Part shown: positions 20,286 to 31,044 of the stretch, piece by piece
Numbering within the stretch: position 1 is the first letter of the stretch
Layout of the letters: every line of letters begins with the position of its first letter
NCBI GenBank assembly: GCA_944472135.2
Contig: OX235262.1
Coordinates: 170,933,509-170,997,508 of the forward strand
DNA: 64,000 nt
Direction: 5' to 3'
From: Trichobilharzia regenti
Taxonomy: Eukaryota > Platyhelminthes > Trematoda > Strigeidida > Schistosomatidae
The notes under the pieces: model-generated
Told to the model about the DNA's origin: nothing
Databases searched by the model: none
Seen by the model: only the letters and a program-made list of their open reading frames with translations
Program-made: the position numbers and the translations under genes

Positions 20286-20960
20286 ATATTTTAAATGCTG
20301 CTTCCTTGAGAGCAGCCGAGTGATTGGTACTCCCAATTATTAAAGTGAAAGTCAAGTTATTATACGTGTAGTTTTCTCCATTGTTTGTTAACAGTCTAAT
20401 CATTTGGACACTACTTCAACAATACAGGGTACACTGCCGAAAATCTTCATCAACCTCATTCAACAGCTATATGACAGTCTGACATATCAAATGATCCACA
20501 ACAGAAAGCTTAGCGAAGAGTTTCAAGTGAAGATAGGAGTAATGCAAGGACGCCTACTACTACCGATGATATTCATAATTAGGTTGGAACAGATTACTCA
20601 GCACACTATATGTGGATAGCGAAAAGACAGGAATATTTTGAATTGATAAGAAGACCCTAGAAGACCTGGATTTCACGGGCGATTCATGTGTAACGTCATA
20701 CAAAGTCGCAGATCTTCAGGTGAAAATGAATAAATTGTCAGAAGAAGCCGATAACAAAGACAGAACTTCAAGTGAACATAGAGAAGATGGATATGATGAA
20801 GATAGCCAACGACCAGTCGCACCAAGTACCGATCACTATCAACACGAATGAATTTGAAAGAGATCGCTTGTTTCACTTATCTAGACAATATCGTTTAAAT
20901 TACAGGCAATAAAACGGATTTAGGTGTCAAAGCCAGAATCGGAAAGGTAACTTAGACCTT

Positions 20961-21202
20961 GGTTGATGGTGACTAGCAGTGAAATCCAGGATGCGCATTT
21001 CGTCCTATTTGGGACTCGTCAGCTGGATGTACCTGCATTTCTCAGTGAGTGATGATGTTCCCACCGAGGCTCGAACCCAGTACCCATAGTTTCGAACGCC
21101 AAAGCGTTATCCACTAGACTACTTGGGCCACGAGAGCCACCTTTTGAGACCGAGCACTTCGGTCCAATCAATCGACGGGAAAATCAAAAAATCCAATTCA
21201 AT
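20961..21202 (-). mobile_element. Complete SMalpha-type SINE with target-site duplication
   Basis: A 242-bp unit is flanked by 12-base repeats with one mismatch: AACTTAGACCTT at 20949-20960 and AACTTAGGCCTT at 21203-21214. On the minus strand it has a 5' segment, a tRNA-like head (A-box-like 'tagtctagtggata', B-box-like 'gggttcgagcc'), the hammerhead, and the end 'gctagtcaccatcaacc'. It gives clean boundaries for the family and dates it after the RTE. Confidence 0.88.
20984..21028 (-). ncRNA. SMalpha hammerhead ribozyme (canonical core)
   Basis: Minus strand: ATCCAG, CTGACGA, GTCC, CAAATA, GGAC, GAAA, TGCGCA, TC, CTGGAT. Helices I (AUCCAG/CUGGAU) and II (GUCC/GGAC) are fully paired, helix III is a short self-complementary hexamer, and the cleavage triplet is AUC. 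This is the well-known Schistosoma hammerhead. Self-cleavage is established for the family and inferred here. Confidence 0.93.
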
Positions 21203-21589
21203 AACTTAGGCCTTCATCACTCTGTTTTCTTCCCATGTTAAAGATCAAGTGGCCAAAATGAAACTCTTGGACTGAACCATTCAAAAACCTATCGTCCAAT
21301 AAATATACCAAAGAAAATGGAAATGGATCAGATACACCCTGAGTGGACCTTTCAGTGATATCATAAGGTCATCATTCAAGAGGAACCCACATGGATGAAA
21401 GTGAGTTGCGGAGGGGGGGGGTTCCAAAGGTGATTTAAGAAGGTCGCATGATAAAGAGATGAGAGCTTATAAAAAAATCTTAGTATCAGCTAAAGAGGAG
21501 TGAATAAAACCAAATAACGTGGAGATATTTTGTTGAAGCCATTTGGCCTACCTGAAACCGAAGAGAATAACAGAAATCTTAACCGTTGA

Positions 21590-22015
21590 AACTGCCACTT
21601 TGTCCCTTTTCAATTAAAAATATATTAGTAAATAGATTCATGTTTAAGAATTATCATTGGCAACATGTTTAAATCATTCCACGTTTGTACTAACCAGCAT
21701 TCATCAAGGTAAACAGAGACTGCCAGTATGAAAGACATGCAATAGTTTTAAATTTCACTTAATATAAAGCTGCTTATCGTGATAAAAATGTCAGATGACC
21801 TTATTGATGAACTTGCTTCAAATTGCACGGAATCTAAATTTGACATCAGAGTTCATCTTTGCTTCTTTTATATGTTTTCTGCCTAATTGTAAAGTTCATG
21901 ATGAAATCATGCAAAGGAAAATCTTATTTTGTATTTAAATATTAACTTTTTTAAATTAAACGTCTTTTAAAATTTATAGTATACACTGAAATTTCACTTT
22001 TGTATGTTGAAATAC
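21590..22015. other. Unassigned A+T-rich stretch
   Basis: No frame, repeat or RNA gene is recognised. Confidence 0.35.
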
Positions 22016-22019
22016 ATTT

Positions 22020-22560
22020 AAACTAATGCATTATTATTATTAATAGCTTTAATCTGAACACTGTTCATATAATGTATAGGAGTTTCAGTGGAATTCACTG
22101 CATAGTTCAAAGTTCTTCAAGTAAAATAGTAACTGAAATTAAATCGCCTGATAAACTGCTGTCTCTCCTGAAGACAGAATCAATCCTTTAGAATATTTCT
22201 CCTTCAAGAAATCTACAACTATCAGTTGAAAGACAATTAAAAGAGGTGCGGAAGTACAATTCTCGACCCAAGAACATAATAATAATAATAATAGCTGAAT
22301 ATTTGAAGACAACGGGGAATTAGTTTCATTTTTCAAGTAGTGGCACTTTATATACATACCGACGATTGTAATTTTTTGCAAGTTCAGAAGAAACTTGTAA
22401 ATCAGCAGATTGTAGGCATTTAAAACATTTGCGAGAGTCAAAAAGCACCATTAGAGGTCATATTCTAATAGATTAAAACAAAATTAACAAAACAAACTAT
22501 ATGCAATAAAAAGATGGAGTATTTTGGTTGCTCAGATTTTAAAAAGGCCACCAGTATTGC
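22020..22560 (+). repeat. Repeat X, most complete copy
   Basis: It runs from an ATT tract through 'tgttcataatgt'-like sequence and an AAT tract (22268-22285) to a tail with 'gaaacttgtaaatcagcag', 'caccattagaggtcatatt' and 'agatggagtattttgg'. The same landmarks occur at 23440, 59070/61090, 55780, 51730 (tail) and, inverted, at 216-1040 and 37440. There is no protein coding. The class is unknown. Confidence 0.6.
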
Positions 22561-22689
22561 TGGTATAGACATTAGTCTGAATTCTTCAAATAAAAATGAA
22601 TCTTACGAGTATTTTTCAGAGCATATTGTCCATCTAATGTCTGGTTCTTAGATTTCTTTAAAACCATTTACTTCTATACAGCGAAAATA

Positions 22690-23215
22690 TTCATTCAGAC
22701 ATCTATAAAACACAAAATAATTCAGCGATTAGGCGTATTTCTCGTCGAATTTCCGAACATCACCCTGCATAGTGGTTAAGTAAAGGACAAACAAAATCTA
22801 CTCGCAGCGCTATTTTATCTCATCTTATGGGTGGAACAGAACACAAGATTGACGTTAACCATGCTTTCAGGATCATTTACCGCATATCTACAAATCTCAA
22901 TTTTGCCTTAAGACTTTGACCTACTAAATATTGCTGAGGCTGGCTGTTGGGATCCATATTAACAAGTCTAATTTGTGCATCCAAAAGAAGTTAGTTCAGA
23001 CATTATCCTTACCTTGACCACCCAGGTTTGAATGATCCTGAATTTTTGTGAAATTTTCCTGATTTCAGCTGATATTCTATTTGCTACTATATCTTTATTA
23101 TTATTATTATAATTTAAGCATCTTTAATGAATTGTAATTCCATTGTAGAGCCGGAAGAGGGATTTATCAAAAAGAATATTCTTTGTTCAATTTATTTCTA
23201 ATCAATTAGCATCGT
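22690..23215 (+). pseudogene. PLE-Y copy: endonuclease C-terminus and 3' end
   Basis: Translation gives 'RRISEHHPAWLSKGQTKSTR', then 'AILSHLMGGTEHKIDVNHAF' and 'RIIYRISTNLN', closely following the endonuclease half of 57491-58327 ('KRVQEHYPAWLRKG...AIIEHLVENDHPI...FKVIYKAKSNL'). It then decays. A 3' terminal block with 'tgtagagcc' and 'aaaagaatattctttgttc' lies at 23148-23192. Confidence 0.75.
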
Positions 23216-23320
23216 TCTTAGACAGTTGGATACAACCAGTGTGCAGCACTTGATCTAGGTTTTATGCCTGCTGGAACTTGTCAACAATACACATCGACAG
23301 CCTCAAAAGCATTTACTTCA
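23205..23320 (-). repeat. SINE-Z tail fragment
   Basis: The minus strand reads 'gcataaaacctagatcaagt' and nearby pieces matching the SINE-Z tail at 2245-2290 and 34590-34640. Confidence 0.4.
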
Positions 23321-23439
23321 CCTCAGTAACGTGGGTTCGCCTCACCTAGTAAATTGACAAACTAACGAATAACTTCGTCTGGGACTATAATGGATACAGT
23401 GATCGACTTTATTTAAACGTAGAATATTAGTAATCGATT

Positions 23440-23880
23440 TATTTTCAACTGTGTTTGTTTAATATACAGAATTTTCAGCGAAATTTATTGCATGATATTT
23501 TCGTTCCATCCGAGATCTTTAAATATGATAGTAAATGACAGTAATACAATGCTCTCTGACCTGAAGTGCCAGCTATTCCATTATATCTCTTCTTTATCCC
23601 TTTTGAGGAAATGCATGATGTTTGGTTGAGTGTCAGTTATAAAAAGTTGATAAGCATATTCTGAGAACTAAATACACAACTCAGCAACAGTTACCTCATG
23701 TATTGAGATACATTTATTCAAGTTTAGTAGAAACTTGTAAATCTGTAGATCGTAGACATTTTAAATTCTCGCAGGAGTAAATAATGCCACTTGAGGTCAT
23801 GTTTTATTAGATGAAAACAAAGTGAACAAGAGAAATTATATGCAGCGCACTGACGGAGGTTTCCGGTAGCCCAAGTTTTA
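23440..23880 (+). repeat. Repeat X copy
   Basis: It shares 'agaattttcagcgaaatttattgc' (given here in part) and the tail 'gtagaaacttgtaaatctg', 'ccacttgaggtcatg' with the X copies at 59130 and 22380. The tail runs into a SINE3 remnant at 23855-23905 ('ggtagcccaag'). Confidence 0.55.
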
Positions 23881-23904
23881 TGCAGGCCACCCCCGTCTGT
23901 GCTT

Positions 23905-24375
23905 GCACCACAGTGACCAAATGATATAAGTGGTACTGTTCAATTTATATTAATTTAATGAAATCTAGGTTGCCATTTGAAAGAATTTCAATGCATCTTG
24001 AAATATACTGAGTAGATAGATATTAGTAAAAATTAAGCTTTCCCTCTCGGTCTGTGATTACAAAAACAATTTATCCCTATCTTTAACCTAACCTGGTAAT
24101 CCCTATTTCATTATTATTATTATTATATTCAGAGCAGAGTTATTATAATTCCTTCTTATACTCTTAAATCCCTTGTCATTTTTGTTTATTTTAACTGGCC
24201 TTTCACTTTTTGGATTTCTCATATAAACTAGTTTGACAGATGAACAGGTGATCAGCTTGTTCTAAATGTACTGGGCAAATATATAACATTTTTCAGAGAA
24301 AATTAAAGCCTACATATAATATTTCATGGAGGATGATGAATTTATTTGATTTAAAACGCAACAATCACATAAAAA
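23905..24375. other. Unassigned A+T-rich stretch with (TTA)n
   Basis: A (TTA)n tract is at 24110-24127. No coding region is recognised. Confidence 0.4.
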
Positions 24376-24379
24376 TGGG

Positions 24380-25225
24380 GAATAAATTGTAACTATTAAA
24401 AGCTACCGATTAGAAGACTCTAGAAAATGTAGATTTCACATGGGGATGATTTATGTTTAGTGTCACTTACACAAACTCAAAGACTTGCAGGTGAAATCCG
24501 ACAATCTGTCTGAAGAAGTAGCGAAAACAGAATTCCAGGCGAGCATAGAGAAGATGAAGGTGATGAAGATTAAACGACAACCGGCACCAATCACCTTCAA
24601 TGAGAGAGATTCGACAGGTGTTACTTCCTCCCGTCACTTATCTCGGAAGCACAGTTTCAACTACAGGCCAGTTGGACGGATGAAGGTATCAAAGCTGGCG
24701 AGAATCAGAAAGGCAAGATATGCCTTCTTCAACCTTAAACGGGTTCGGAAATCTTCTGTACTCATCCAGCATGGATTTTCAAAACCAATATCAAGTCTAT
24801 CCTTCTATAAGGGTCATAAACTTGACCAGCGTGTCACGTAAAGCATTTCCAGCAGCCAGTTAGAGACATTTTTCAACACTTGCCACCTCCACTGGCTCCA
24901 TACTGGTGATCAAGTGGCCAGCCAGCCGGCCGGCCAGAAAGAATTAGCAGCAAGAAACCCTGGCTGCCGGCAAACCAACAGGAGGGAGCCAATCGCTCAA
25001 CAAATATATAGGAGAAAGCAGAGATGGATTGATCGGACACCCATTGAGGAGACCGTCAAATGACATTGCGTGTAAAGCAAGCCATCGCTTGAGTGGAATC
25101 CCAAAGGGAAATGATAAGTGGGTCGTCAGTGTTAGGGTGGCATGGAGGAGATAATGAGAGGAGGAAATGACAGATTATCAGCAATCGTATGGCTATTAAG
25201 GACAGCAGGAAATAGAAAAAGGTAA
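24380..25225 (+). pseudogene. RTE-type LINE C-terminal part
   Basis: The frame at 24485-24841 (118 residues) reads 'LSEEVAKTEFQASIEKMKVM', then 'RQPAPITFNERDSTGVTSS', then 'ARIRKARYAFFNLKRVRKSS'. That is the linker after the catalytic box followed by the conserved C-terminal region. Later pieces include 'cattgaggagaccgtcaaat' and 'gtgttagggtggcatggag'. It is truncated at both ends and dead. Confidence 0.75.
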
Positions 25226-25234
25226 TACTAATAG

Positions 25235-25860
25235 CAACTAAAAGCTGCTTCTTATGGTTTGAACTGAGGCAACCAATCTTCGCGTCCTACAGTATACTTG
25301 ACCAGAACGTCTTTGAGTCCCAAAGACGGTAAAAAAATTGTTATTTCCTATAAAGTCTGAGGCACTATCAAATAACCATAATATATATCACATATCAGAA
25401 TTACCTCAGTAATGTCTTTAGGTAGCTGCAGAGGTCAAATTCTTTCTCGAGTACAAAACAAATACTGTACAAAAAGAATTACTTAACTAAAATTAACCGT
25501 AAGAAGTAACTGAGAATCAAGTAGAATATTCCCAACAAGGTGGGATAAGGAACTCTGTCCACGAGAATCACCTACTAGACCATTCCTTCACACACACACA
25601 CACACACACCAAAGTCACACAATCACCTTGACTCACTCAAACAAAATCGCAGTCTTTAAACAACGTATTGCCAGTATCATCACACAACTACAAAGAGAAG
25701 CACTAAAATTAGAGATTAAACAGGGAAGAAGAAAGACGAATAATAAAGATCAAGTCAGCGTGTGATATGTGAATGCCAGAACAATCATATAGAAGCAATG
25801 TAGGAGAAAAGTGGACAATAATTACATAGTTCTTCAAATATTGGTTTAGTAGGGATTTGA
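25235..25860. other. Unassigned stretch with (CA)n microsatellite
   Basis: A (CA)n run of about ten units lies at 25591-25610. The following 250 bases show no recognised repeat or frame. Confidence 0.45.
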
Positions 25861-25864
25861 CCAG

Positions 25865-26035
25865 TTGGTTACAGGATTTCATCATGAGCTGACATCGGTT
25901 GGAGAACCATTGGAAAACCAGCAGGGATTACTGGACAGGTATTTCATTCTAGTTCGGGACTCTTCAGCAGTAAAAACCCACCGGGTTCCAATAGCTTAAT
26001 GATGCCAGCCCATGATGAAATCCTGTAACCAATTA
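25865..26035. mobile_element. SINE2 fragments in inverted arrangement
   Basis: The minus-strand SINE2 tail starts at 25871 ('ggttacaggatttcatcatg') and runs back through a damaged hammerhead (25932-25975, CTGAAGA and GAAA present but helix II poorly paired). At 26002-26033 a plus-strand tail ('ccatgatgaaatcctgtaac') closes an inverted repeat of about 30 bases. Confidence 0.6.
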
Positions 26036-26039
26036 TAAA

Positions 26040-26480
26040 GTTATCTGAAACCTGCAAATAGGCATAAATATTGTGGTTCAATTGTTCTGGAGGTATTTTC
26101 CAAACAATTATTCTTTTGAATGAATTGTGCTCAAGACTTCATTTAGTTATTAATACTGTATCGTCTTTATGTGCTAAATCAAATAAACTTATCGATCATA
26201 GAATTTTATTTCACCACTTAGATTTGGTAATCATCCAACTGAATTGTTCACGAGGTGTTAGTGAGTGTTCATTTAATCTGAAAAGAAATCCCTGCCTAAA
26301 TATGTACAGCCTTGCAAATAATTTGATAGTCTTTAGAAAGTTTATTTCTGCTTCTTCCTGCGTCCAAATAAAGATGTAAAAGTTTAGTTTTGGTGTTACT
26401 TAATATCTAATTTTTATTTTAGCTGACAAGCAGTAGGTTGTGGATTCTAATTTCTGGTAGATTACATAACTACAGAGGAA
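26040..26480. other. Unassigned stretch
   Basis: The 102-residue frame at 26071-26379 is hydrophobic and C/S-rich but matches no domain I know. It has no splice context I can support. It is left as a chance frame. Confidence 0.3.
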
Positions 26481-26484
26481 CATC

Positions 26485-27250
26485 TTCGTTTCATTTTTCT
26501 CTCTGAGATCAGTTCCAGCTACCTGTGCCACTGGCAACTTACTACCATTCTGCTTCACATGATCTCCAGCCAGAGAAGACGGATACTGATGGAAGGAAAT
26601 ACTTTAGGTGACACACCAAGTCTCTAAACCACATAGAGGTACTAACCTGAAATTAGTGTTGAAAATTCAGATCTCGTTCGTTGGGCTAAGGCTTGTAGAT
26701 CAGAGAAGTGATCTTCTGTCTTCCTTCCCCTGCTCTGATCCTACCGATTTTGACATCCTCATTAGTGCCGAATACAGTTGAAAGGTATTACCCAGCTGGT
26801 TAATGGGTGTGACATCCTCCTTTACATTTTTCCTTTGGGGGTGGTTATTATTAGTTGAACGCCTCCATCATCTCTGTCTTCTCTTTGTTCACCTGAGGCC
26901 CTATCTTGTCTTTCTATTCTGTCAACTTCTTTCTCATCATTTCTGAATCATCGACTTTGTCACCCATAAGACAAATCTTCTTCTGAATCTAGAAATTACA
27001 GGTTCAACATATTCACGTCTTCTAAGTCCTTACAGTCTGTCGCATGATCCAGTTTACCACACTCAGAAGTGTTACAAGTGATAGTTGGTGAATGTCTTAC
27101 ACCTGTCTTCATTTCAGAGGTTTCGGTGAGCTTTCCATTGTGAAGCAGCTGACATTTAGTGTCATTACTAATGCTTGCAGCACTGCACTCTTACCTCACT
27201 GTCGATACTCTCTAAGACCTCGTCAAAGTCGATAAAGCTGATGGATAAAG
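26485..27250 (-). pseudogene. RTE-type LINE internal fragment
   Basis: Minus strand. The stretch at 26600-26780 corresponds to the conserved C-terminal region ('attagtgttgaaaattcaga' reversed from FNTN...). 26850-26960 is the linker (ATG-ATG-AAG rich), and 27040-27150 corresponds to the RT motif before the linker. The order matches 31045-32105. Heavily diverged. Confidence 0.65.
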
Positions 27251-27394
27251 AGTTAACTGCCATTCTAAACTCTATTCAGTAAAGATGTGCAGTGTTGTAA
27301 TTTTATCCGTGAGTGAATAGAGAACCGTGAGTGTTCATAGAGAATTCTTCCAACTACGACATCAATTAGTCTTCCCAGGATGAACTGTTTCATA

Positions 27395-28821
27395 TACTTT
27401 TTATATAGTGGAGCACAATACAGAGCCGATTCTTAAATTTCCAAAAGAATGGTTAGTGAACAAAGAATATTCTTTCGAATCATTCATCATCATGTTCTAC
27501 AGTTATATATTAATTATAACGAATGAATTAGTGTTATTAACAACATTATTGAGCGTCGGTGGCACAGCGGTTATAACTCTCGCCGACCATGCACACGGTC
27601 CGAGGTTCGATTCCCTGCCGACACACACCCGATATCTATGGTCGGGCTGCAAAATTTGGGCTACCGATATCACATGCTGAAAATTCCACACTTGTACCAA
27701 AAATACTGTGTGGCATCAAGCTGTAATCAAAAAAATAAATAAATAAAATCGATTCAATAATACTAACAGATTGCAGCTCATTAACATCAACATAACAATA
27801 AACTGAATGTCAGAAAATTTAGGGGAGATAATAATACAAATTCATGAATTTATAGTCTCAACTGTAGGCCGGCCAGGGCAGTGGTGGTGGCTGGCTGGAC
27901 TTGCTTCTTTTGCACACAAAGCACTGGTTGTTTCACGAGAATCGCGATAGCCTCTGCTGTTTGGAGTATGCGGCAACTCGGTGTTTTCGACAATTTATTG
28001 GGCACACGGTAGATGATAGAGAAGGATTGTTCAGTGCTGGCTTTGTGGTCTACCGGTTTGGAGAAGGTGGTCTAATATCGAACTGTCGATGGTTTTCACT
28101 ACACCTTTACTTAGCCGTAATGGGAGATGTTCCCGAGGGAGCACGAAAAATCAAGTTCCTAGAGCAACAGCAAATATAACTCACTCCATCACAAGCGCAG
28201 TTGAATTGGTGGATACAATCGGAAGTGGCTAGTCCAGGTACTTCATTTTTCAATTGGGGAATCGCCATAGGTCATGTAGAAAATAAAACTTATAGTTTGT
28301 CAGCATTAAAAGTTCTTTGAACTGATTTTCTTAATTTATTCGTAATTATTTCACTAGGTATATCGCCTCTGAATTGCAGTCTTATGCATGAAGGCTTCTT
28401 GTTTACGGATAGTGAGTAATCCTTTTCCGCTTTCATGTCGTGTCATGTGTTTCTTGATTAACTCGTCTAAATAGTTATTTTCAATCAAGGTATCATATAC
28501 AATGCTTAGTTCATCTTCAGTCATCTCTTCTGAGCATATAGTTCTCACCCTGTGGCTGAGTGACGGTCTTTACTAAATTTCATTTTTAAACGAAAGAGGA
28601 ATGAAGTTGTGAAAATGTGTGTATATTGTCCTGTCCATGTACTTTTCCTATATGTAAATTTCTCTTTTTTATACTACCATCTGGTTTTCTTCTGTAAGGA
28701 GGATATCCAGGAAGGCAATCCCGTTTTGGGATTCCTCTTCACAAGTGATTCTTAAAATGTCCACAAGAATCAACAACCAAGTATATTTCCATGAATTCGA
28801 TAATGAGTTGCGTCTTTTTTC
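27395..28821 (-). pseudogene. PLE-Y copy carrying a SINE3 insertion
   Basis: Minus-strand pieces in order: 'CEEESQNGIAFLDILL' near 28740, 'YMDRTIYTHFHNFIPL' near 28620, 'TICSEEMTEDELSIVYDTLI' at 28490-28545, a broken GIY-YIG region at 28100-28260, the endonuclease C-terminus at 27870-28000, and a 3' terminal block at 27400-27560. SINE3 lies inside that block at 27553-27745. The PLE2 element sits at its upstream edge. Confidence 0.75.
27553..27745 (+). mobile_element. SINE3 copy, near complete
   Basis: Head 'gcgtcggtggcacagcggtt' and B-box-like 'gaggttcgattccctgccga', body 'atctatggtcgggctgc' and 'ggctaccgatatcac', tail 'caagctgtaatc' followed by a (AAAT)n-like run. It interrupts the 3' region of the PLE-Y copy, so it is younger than that copy. 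Confidence 0.8.
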
Positions 28822-28835
28822 TAATAATTGATCAT
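28822..28835. repeat. 14-base direct repeat, left flank of PLE2
   Basis: TAATAATTGATCAT here is repeated exactly at 30964-30977. Together they bound the PLE2 copy and fit a target-site duplication. Confidence 0.7.
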
Positions 28836-29569
28836 CATTATTATAAAAGTTTTTCTATTTCCCAATGAATGAATGAAAAACAAAACGATATTGCTGTTAT
28901 TTTACTGACGTTTCGCTATTTAATGCTGCTGCTAATAGCTTTATCAAAACAGTATTATTAAACCGGAATTTACAAAATCTCAGCGTATATATAACGAAGA
29001 GTTAAGGGGTGAGAAAATAGACTTAGGTCAAGTTAAAGGGATGTATTGAAAGTCAAAATAACAATGGATATCACTAAGCCAAATAACAAAGGTAATAGTA
29101 CATCTATAAAATTATATTTGTAAAATAATTTGTCAAATCTTGATCACAGTTCATCTGAATAATAGTACATCTGGTATGATATCTAAACAAATTTTACTAG
29201 CTTGATCATCGTTCGTTAGACTGGGGTCATTTTTGAATGTCAAATTAGTCAATTGGTAAAGATAACAAAATCAAGTGTAGATTGTTGGATTTGATCAGTG
29301 TGTAAAATTACATAAGTAGTTCGTGTTTACATACTGAACTTGCTTATCACATTCGTGTTGATTTTGTCACTTCATGAGGGATGGGGTTTGTTGTAACCAG
29401 GTCAGATTCTCTTGTAGTCCATCATTCCTATTCAGGCAATTTGGATTCTACTTGATATGAAGTGCTACTGATATTAGACGTTCTTTGTGATTTCTGAATT
29501 TTCTCTGTATGATGATTTCAATATTGTCAAAATCAATATTGTGGCATGATTCTGTAGCGTGTAAATGAC

Positions 29570-30127
29570 CTATGGCTGATGATTTTCCAAGTTTTCTAGT
29601 TCAACTGGATTTCTTGGTGGTCGAAGAGAAGCTCTACGGTGTTCATTTCTTCTGATTTTGATTTCTCGAGATGTTTGTCCGATGTAGGTCGCATCACATT
29701 CCGAGCATTTTATTTTGTAGACAAAATTAGATAGAGAATCTTTAGGGATTTGGTCTTTTATATGGACAAGGTTCTTTTGAAGTGTATCCGATGTTTTGAA
29801 GAAAACTCTCATGTTGTGCATGTGGACGACACTTCTGATGTCGTCTGATGTTTCCGCTCTATATGGAATGAGAACTGTTAAGGTCCATATTTTCGGGATG
29901 CGTTTTCGGCCATACTCAATGTCTGTGTTGATTTTGTTAATGAAGTTCCTTGGGTAGTTGTTTTGCTTGAGAGTCTCAGTAGTGTTTGATATTTCTTGTT
30001 CTTTTCCTCGCTCATTCGTTTTCAGAGAGTGTGCTCGTCTAAGAAGACTTGAAACAACTGAAATCTTTTCGCTGATGGGGTGTGATGATTTGAAGTCTAA
30101 ATTTTTATTGGAGTGGGTTCTCTTCAT
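29570..30127 (-). pseudogene. PLE2 linker and GIY-YIG endonuclease
   Basis: A 185-residue frame: linker with 'SSLLRRAHSLKTNERGKEQE', a 'YPRNFIN' block, then 'FVYKIKCSECDATYIGQT', 'REIKIRRNEHRRAS'. CxxC before the YIG motif, the tyrosines and the downstream Arg and His fit the GIY-YIG domain of PLEs. The C-terminus diverges after 'HRRASLRPP'. It is out of frame with the RT part. Confidence 0.8.
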
Positions 30128-30785
30128 GAATATCGATATCCTAAAATGTTCGTTTTCCCTTCTCCTAACTAGGCAGTCTAGAAATGGTAGTTCACCGATG
30201 TCTGACTCTGCTTCCGTAGTTAACTGGATTTTGGATCTCGTTTTAGTACTACAAAAGTATCATCCACATATCTTAACCATATTTTAGGAGTGAGTATGCT
30301 TGAAAAGGTGTTATTCTCGAATCTATTCGTCAAAAGGTAGGCGACTATTGGGGAGACTGGTGAACCCACAGCAACACCATTGTCTGTCTGTGTAAACTCC
30401 CTTTAAACGTAAAATAATTACCTTCTAGACAGAATTTTAAGCTCTTAATTATTCCACTGGTGTCCAGTGGACATCTTTGTGATAGTGTTGTATCTGATTC
30501 TAGTAGACTGGAAATTATATCACGAATTTCGGCAATAGGGATGCTAGTATATAATGAGGTGATATTATAGCTTACCATAATTCCTTCTTTATGAATTTCT
30601 CGGTGTTCTATTTGGGATTTGAAATCATATGAATTTCTTACAATATTTTGAGGGTCCTTTTGTAATGGTTGTAGTACGGAGAACAAGTATTTAGAGAGGT
30701 TGTATGTCGGTGAGTTGGTGAAATCTATTACTGGTCTTAATGGAACTGTGGGTTTATGTATCTTTGGTTGACCGTAGAATCTTGA
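30128..30785 (-). pseudogene. PLE2 reverse transcriptase core (broken)
   Basis: 30345-30785 gives 'RFYGQPKIHKPTVPLRPVID', then 'YLFSVLQPLQKDPQNIVRNS', 'GIMVSYNITSLYTSIPIAE' (the 'D(V)xxLYTxIP' region), and ends near 'GVA'-type turn sequence. After a frame break, 30230-30300 reads 'KIWLRYVDDTFVVLKRDPKS' with the catalytic YVDD. The RT is truncated N-terminal to RFYG. Confidence 0.8.
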
Positions 30786-31044
30786 TAAAGCTATTAGCAA
30801 CTGCATTAAATAGCGAAATATCAGCAAAAACAACAGCAATATCGTTTTGTTTTTCATTCATTCATTGGGAAATACAAAAAGCAGCCTTTATTATAATGAA
30901 TATCATATACCCAGTGACCAAATTTTTTCAAACCGTTAAAAGAGAAATTGGTTTGGACATATATAATAATTGATCATACTCAAAATTCACCTTACCAAAA
31001 AACAATCAAGTAAGGTTAGAAATTTGTAATTATTAATATTTATT

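Larger units (their letters stand above)
20400..21585 (+). pseudogene. RTE-type LINE reverse transcriptase, interrupted by SMalpha
   Basis: The frame at 20404-20619 gives 'LPKIFINLIQQLYDSLTYQM', then 'NRKLSEEFQVKIGVMQG', corresponding to the RT region before the catalytic box (other copies read 'LYDNATYQVIHNGKLTEAFEV', here shown in part). Downstream are the linker near 20700-20850 and 'KARIGKVT', then the 242-bp SMalpha insertion, then the C-terminal region to 21585. Stops and frameshifts abound. Confidence 0.8.
28836..30963 (-). mobile_element. PLE2 element with inverted 3' tip at its 5' end
   Basis: A Penelope-like element of 2128 bp. Minus-strand order: a 5' segment (30963-30906), an inverted copy of the 3' tip (30905-30783), RT starting 'RFYGQPKIHKP', the YVDD box near 30260-30280, the GIY-YIG domain (29570-29720), a 3' untranslated part, and the 3' tip (28950-28836). 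It is flanked by a 14-base direct repeat. There are frameshifts between RT and endonuclease. Confidence 0.82.

Noticed and set aside
25591..25610. CRISPR or regulatory array
   Set aside because: It is a simple (CA)n microsatellite. No spaced direct repeats are present anywhere in the window.
26071..26379. 102-residue open frame as a small secreted or membrane protein gene
   Set aside because: There is no recognisable domain or signal peptide of good quality, and such frames are expected by chance in A+T-rich DNA of this length.
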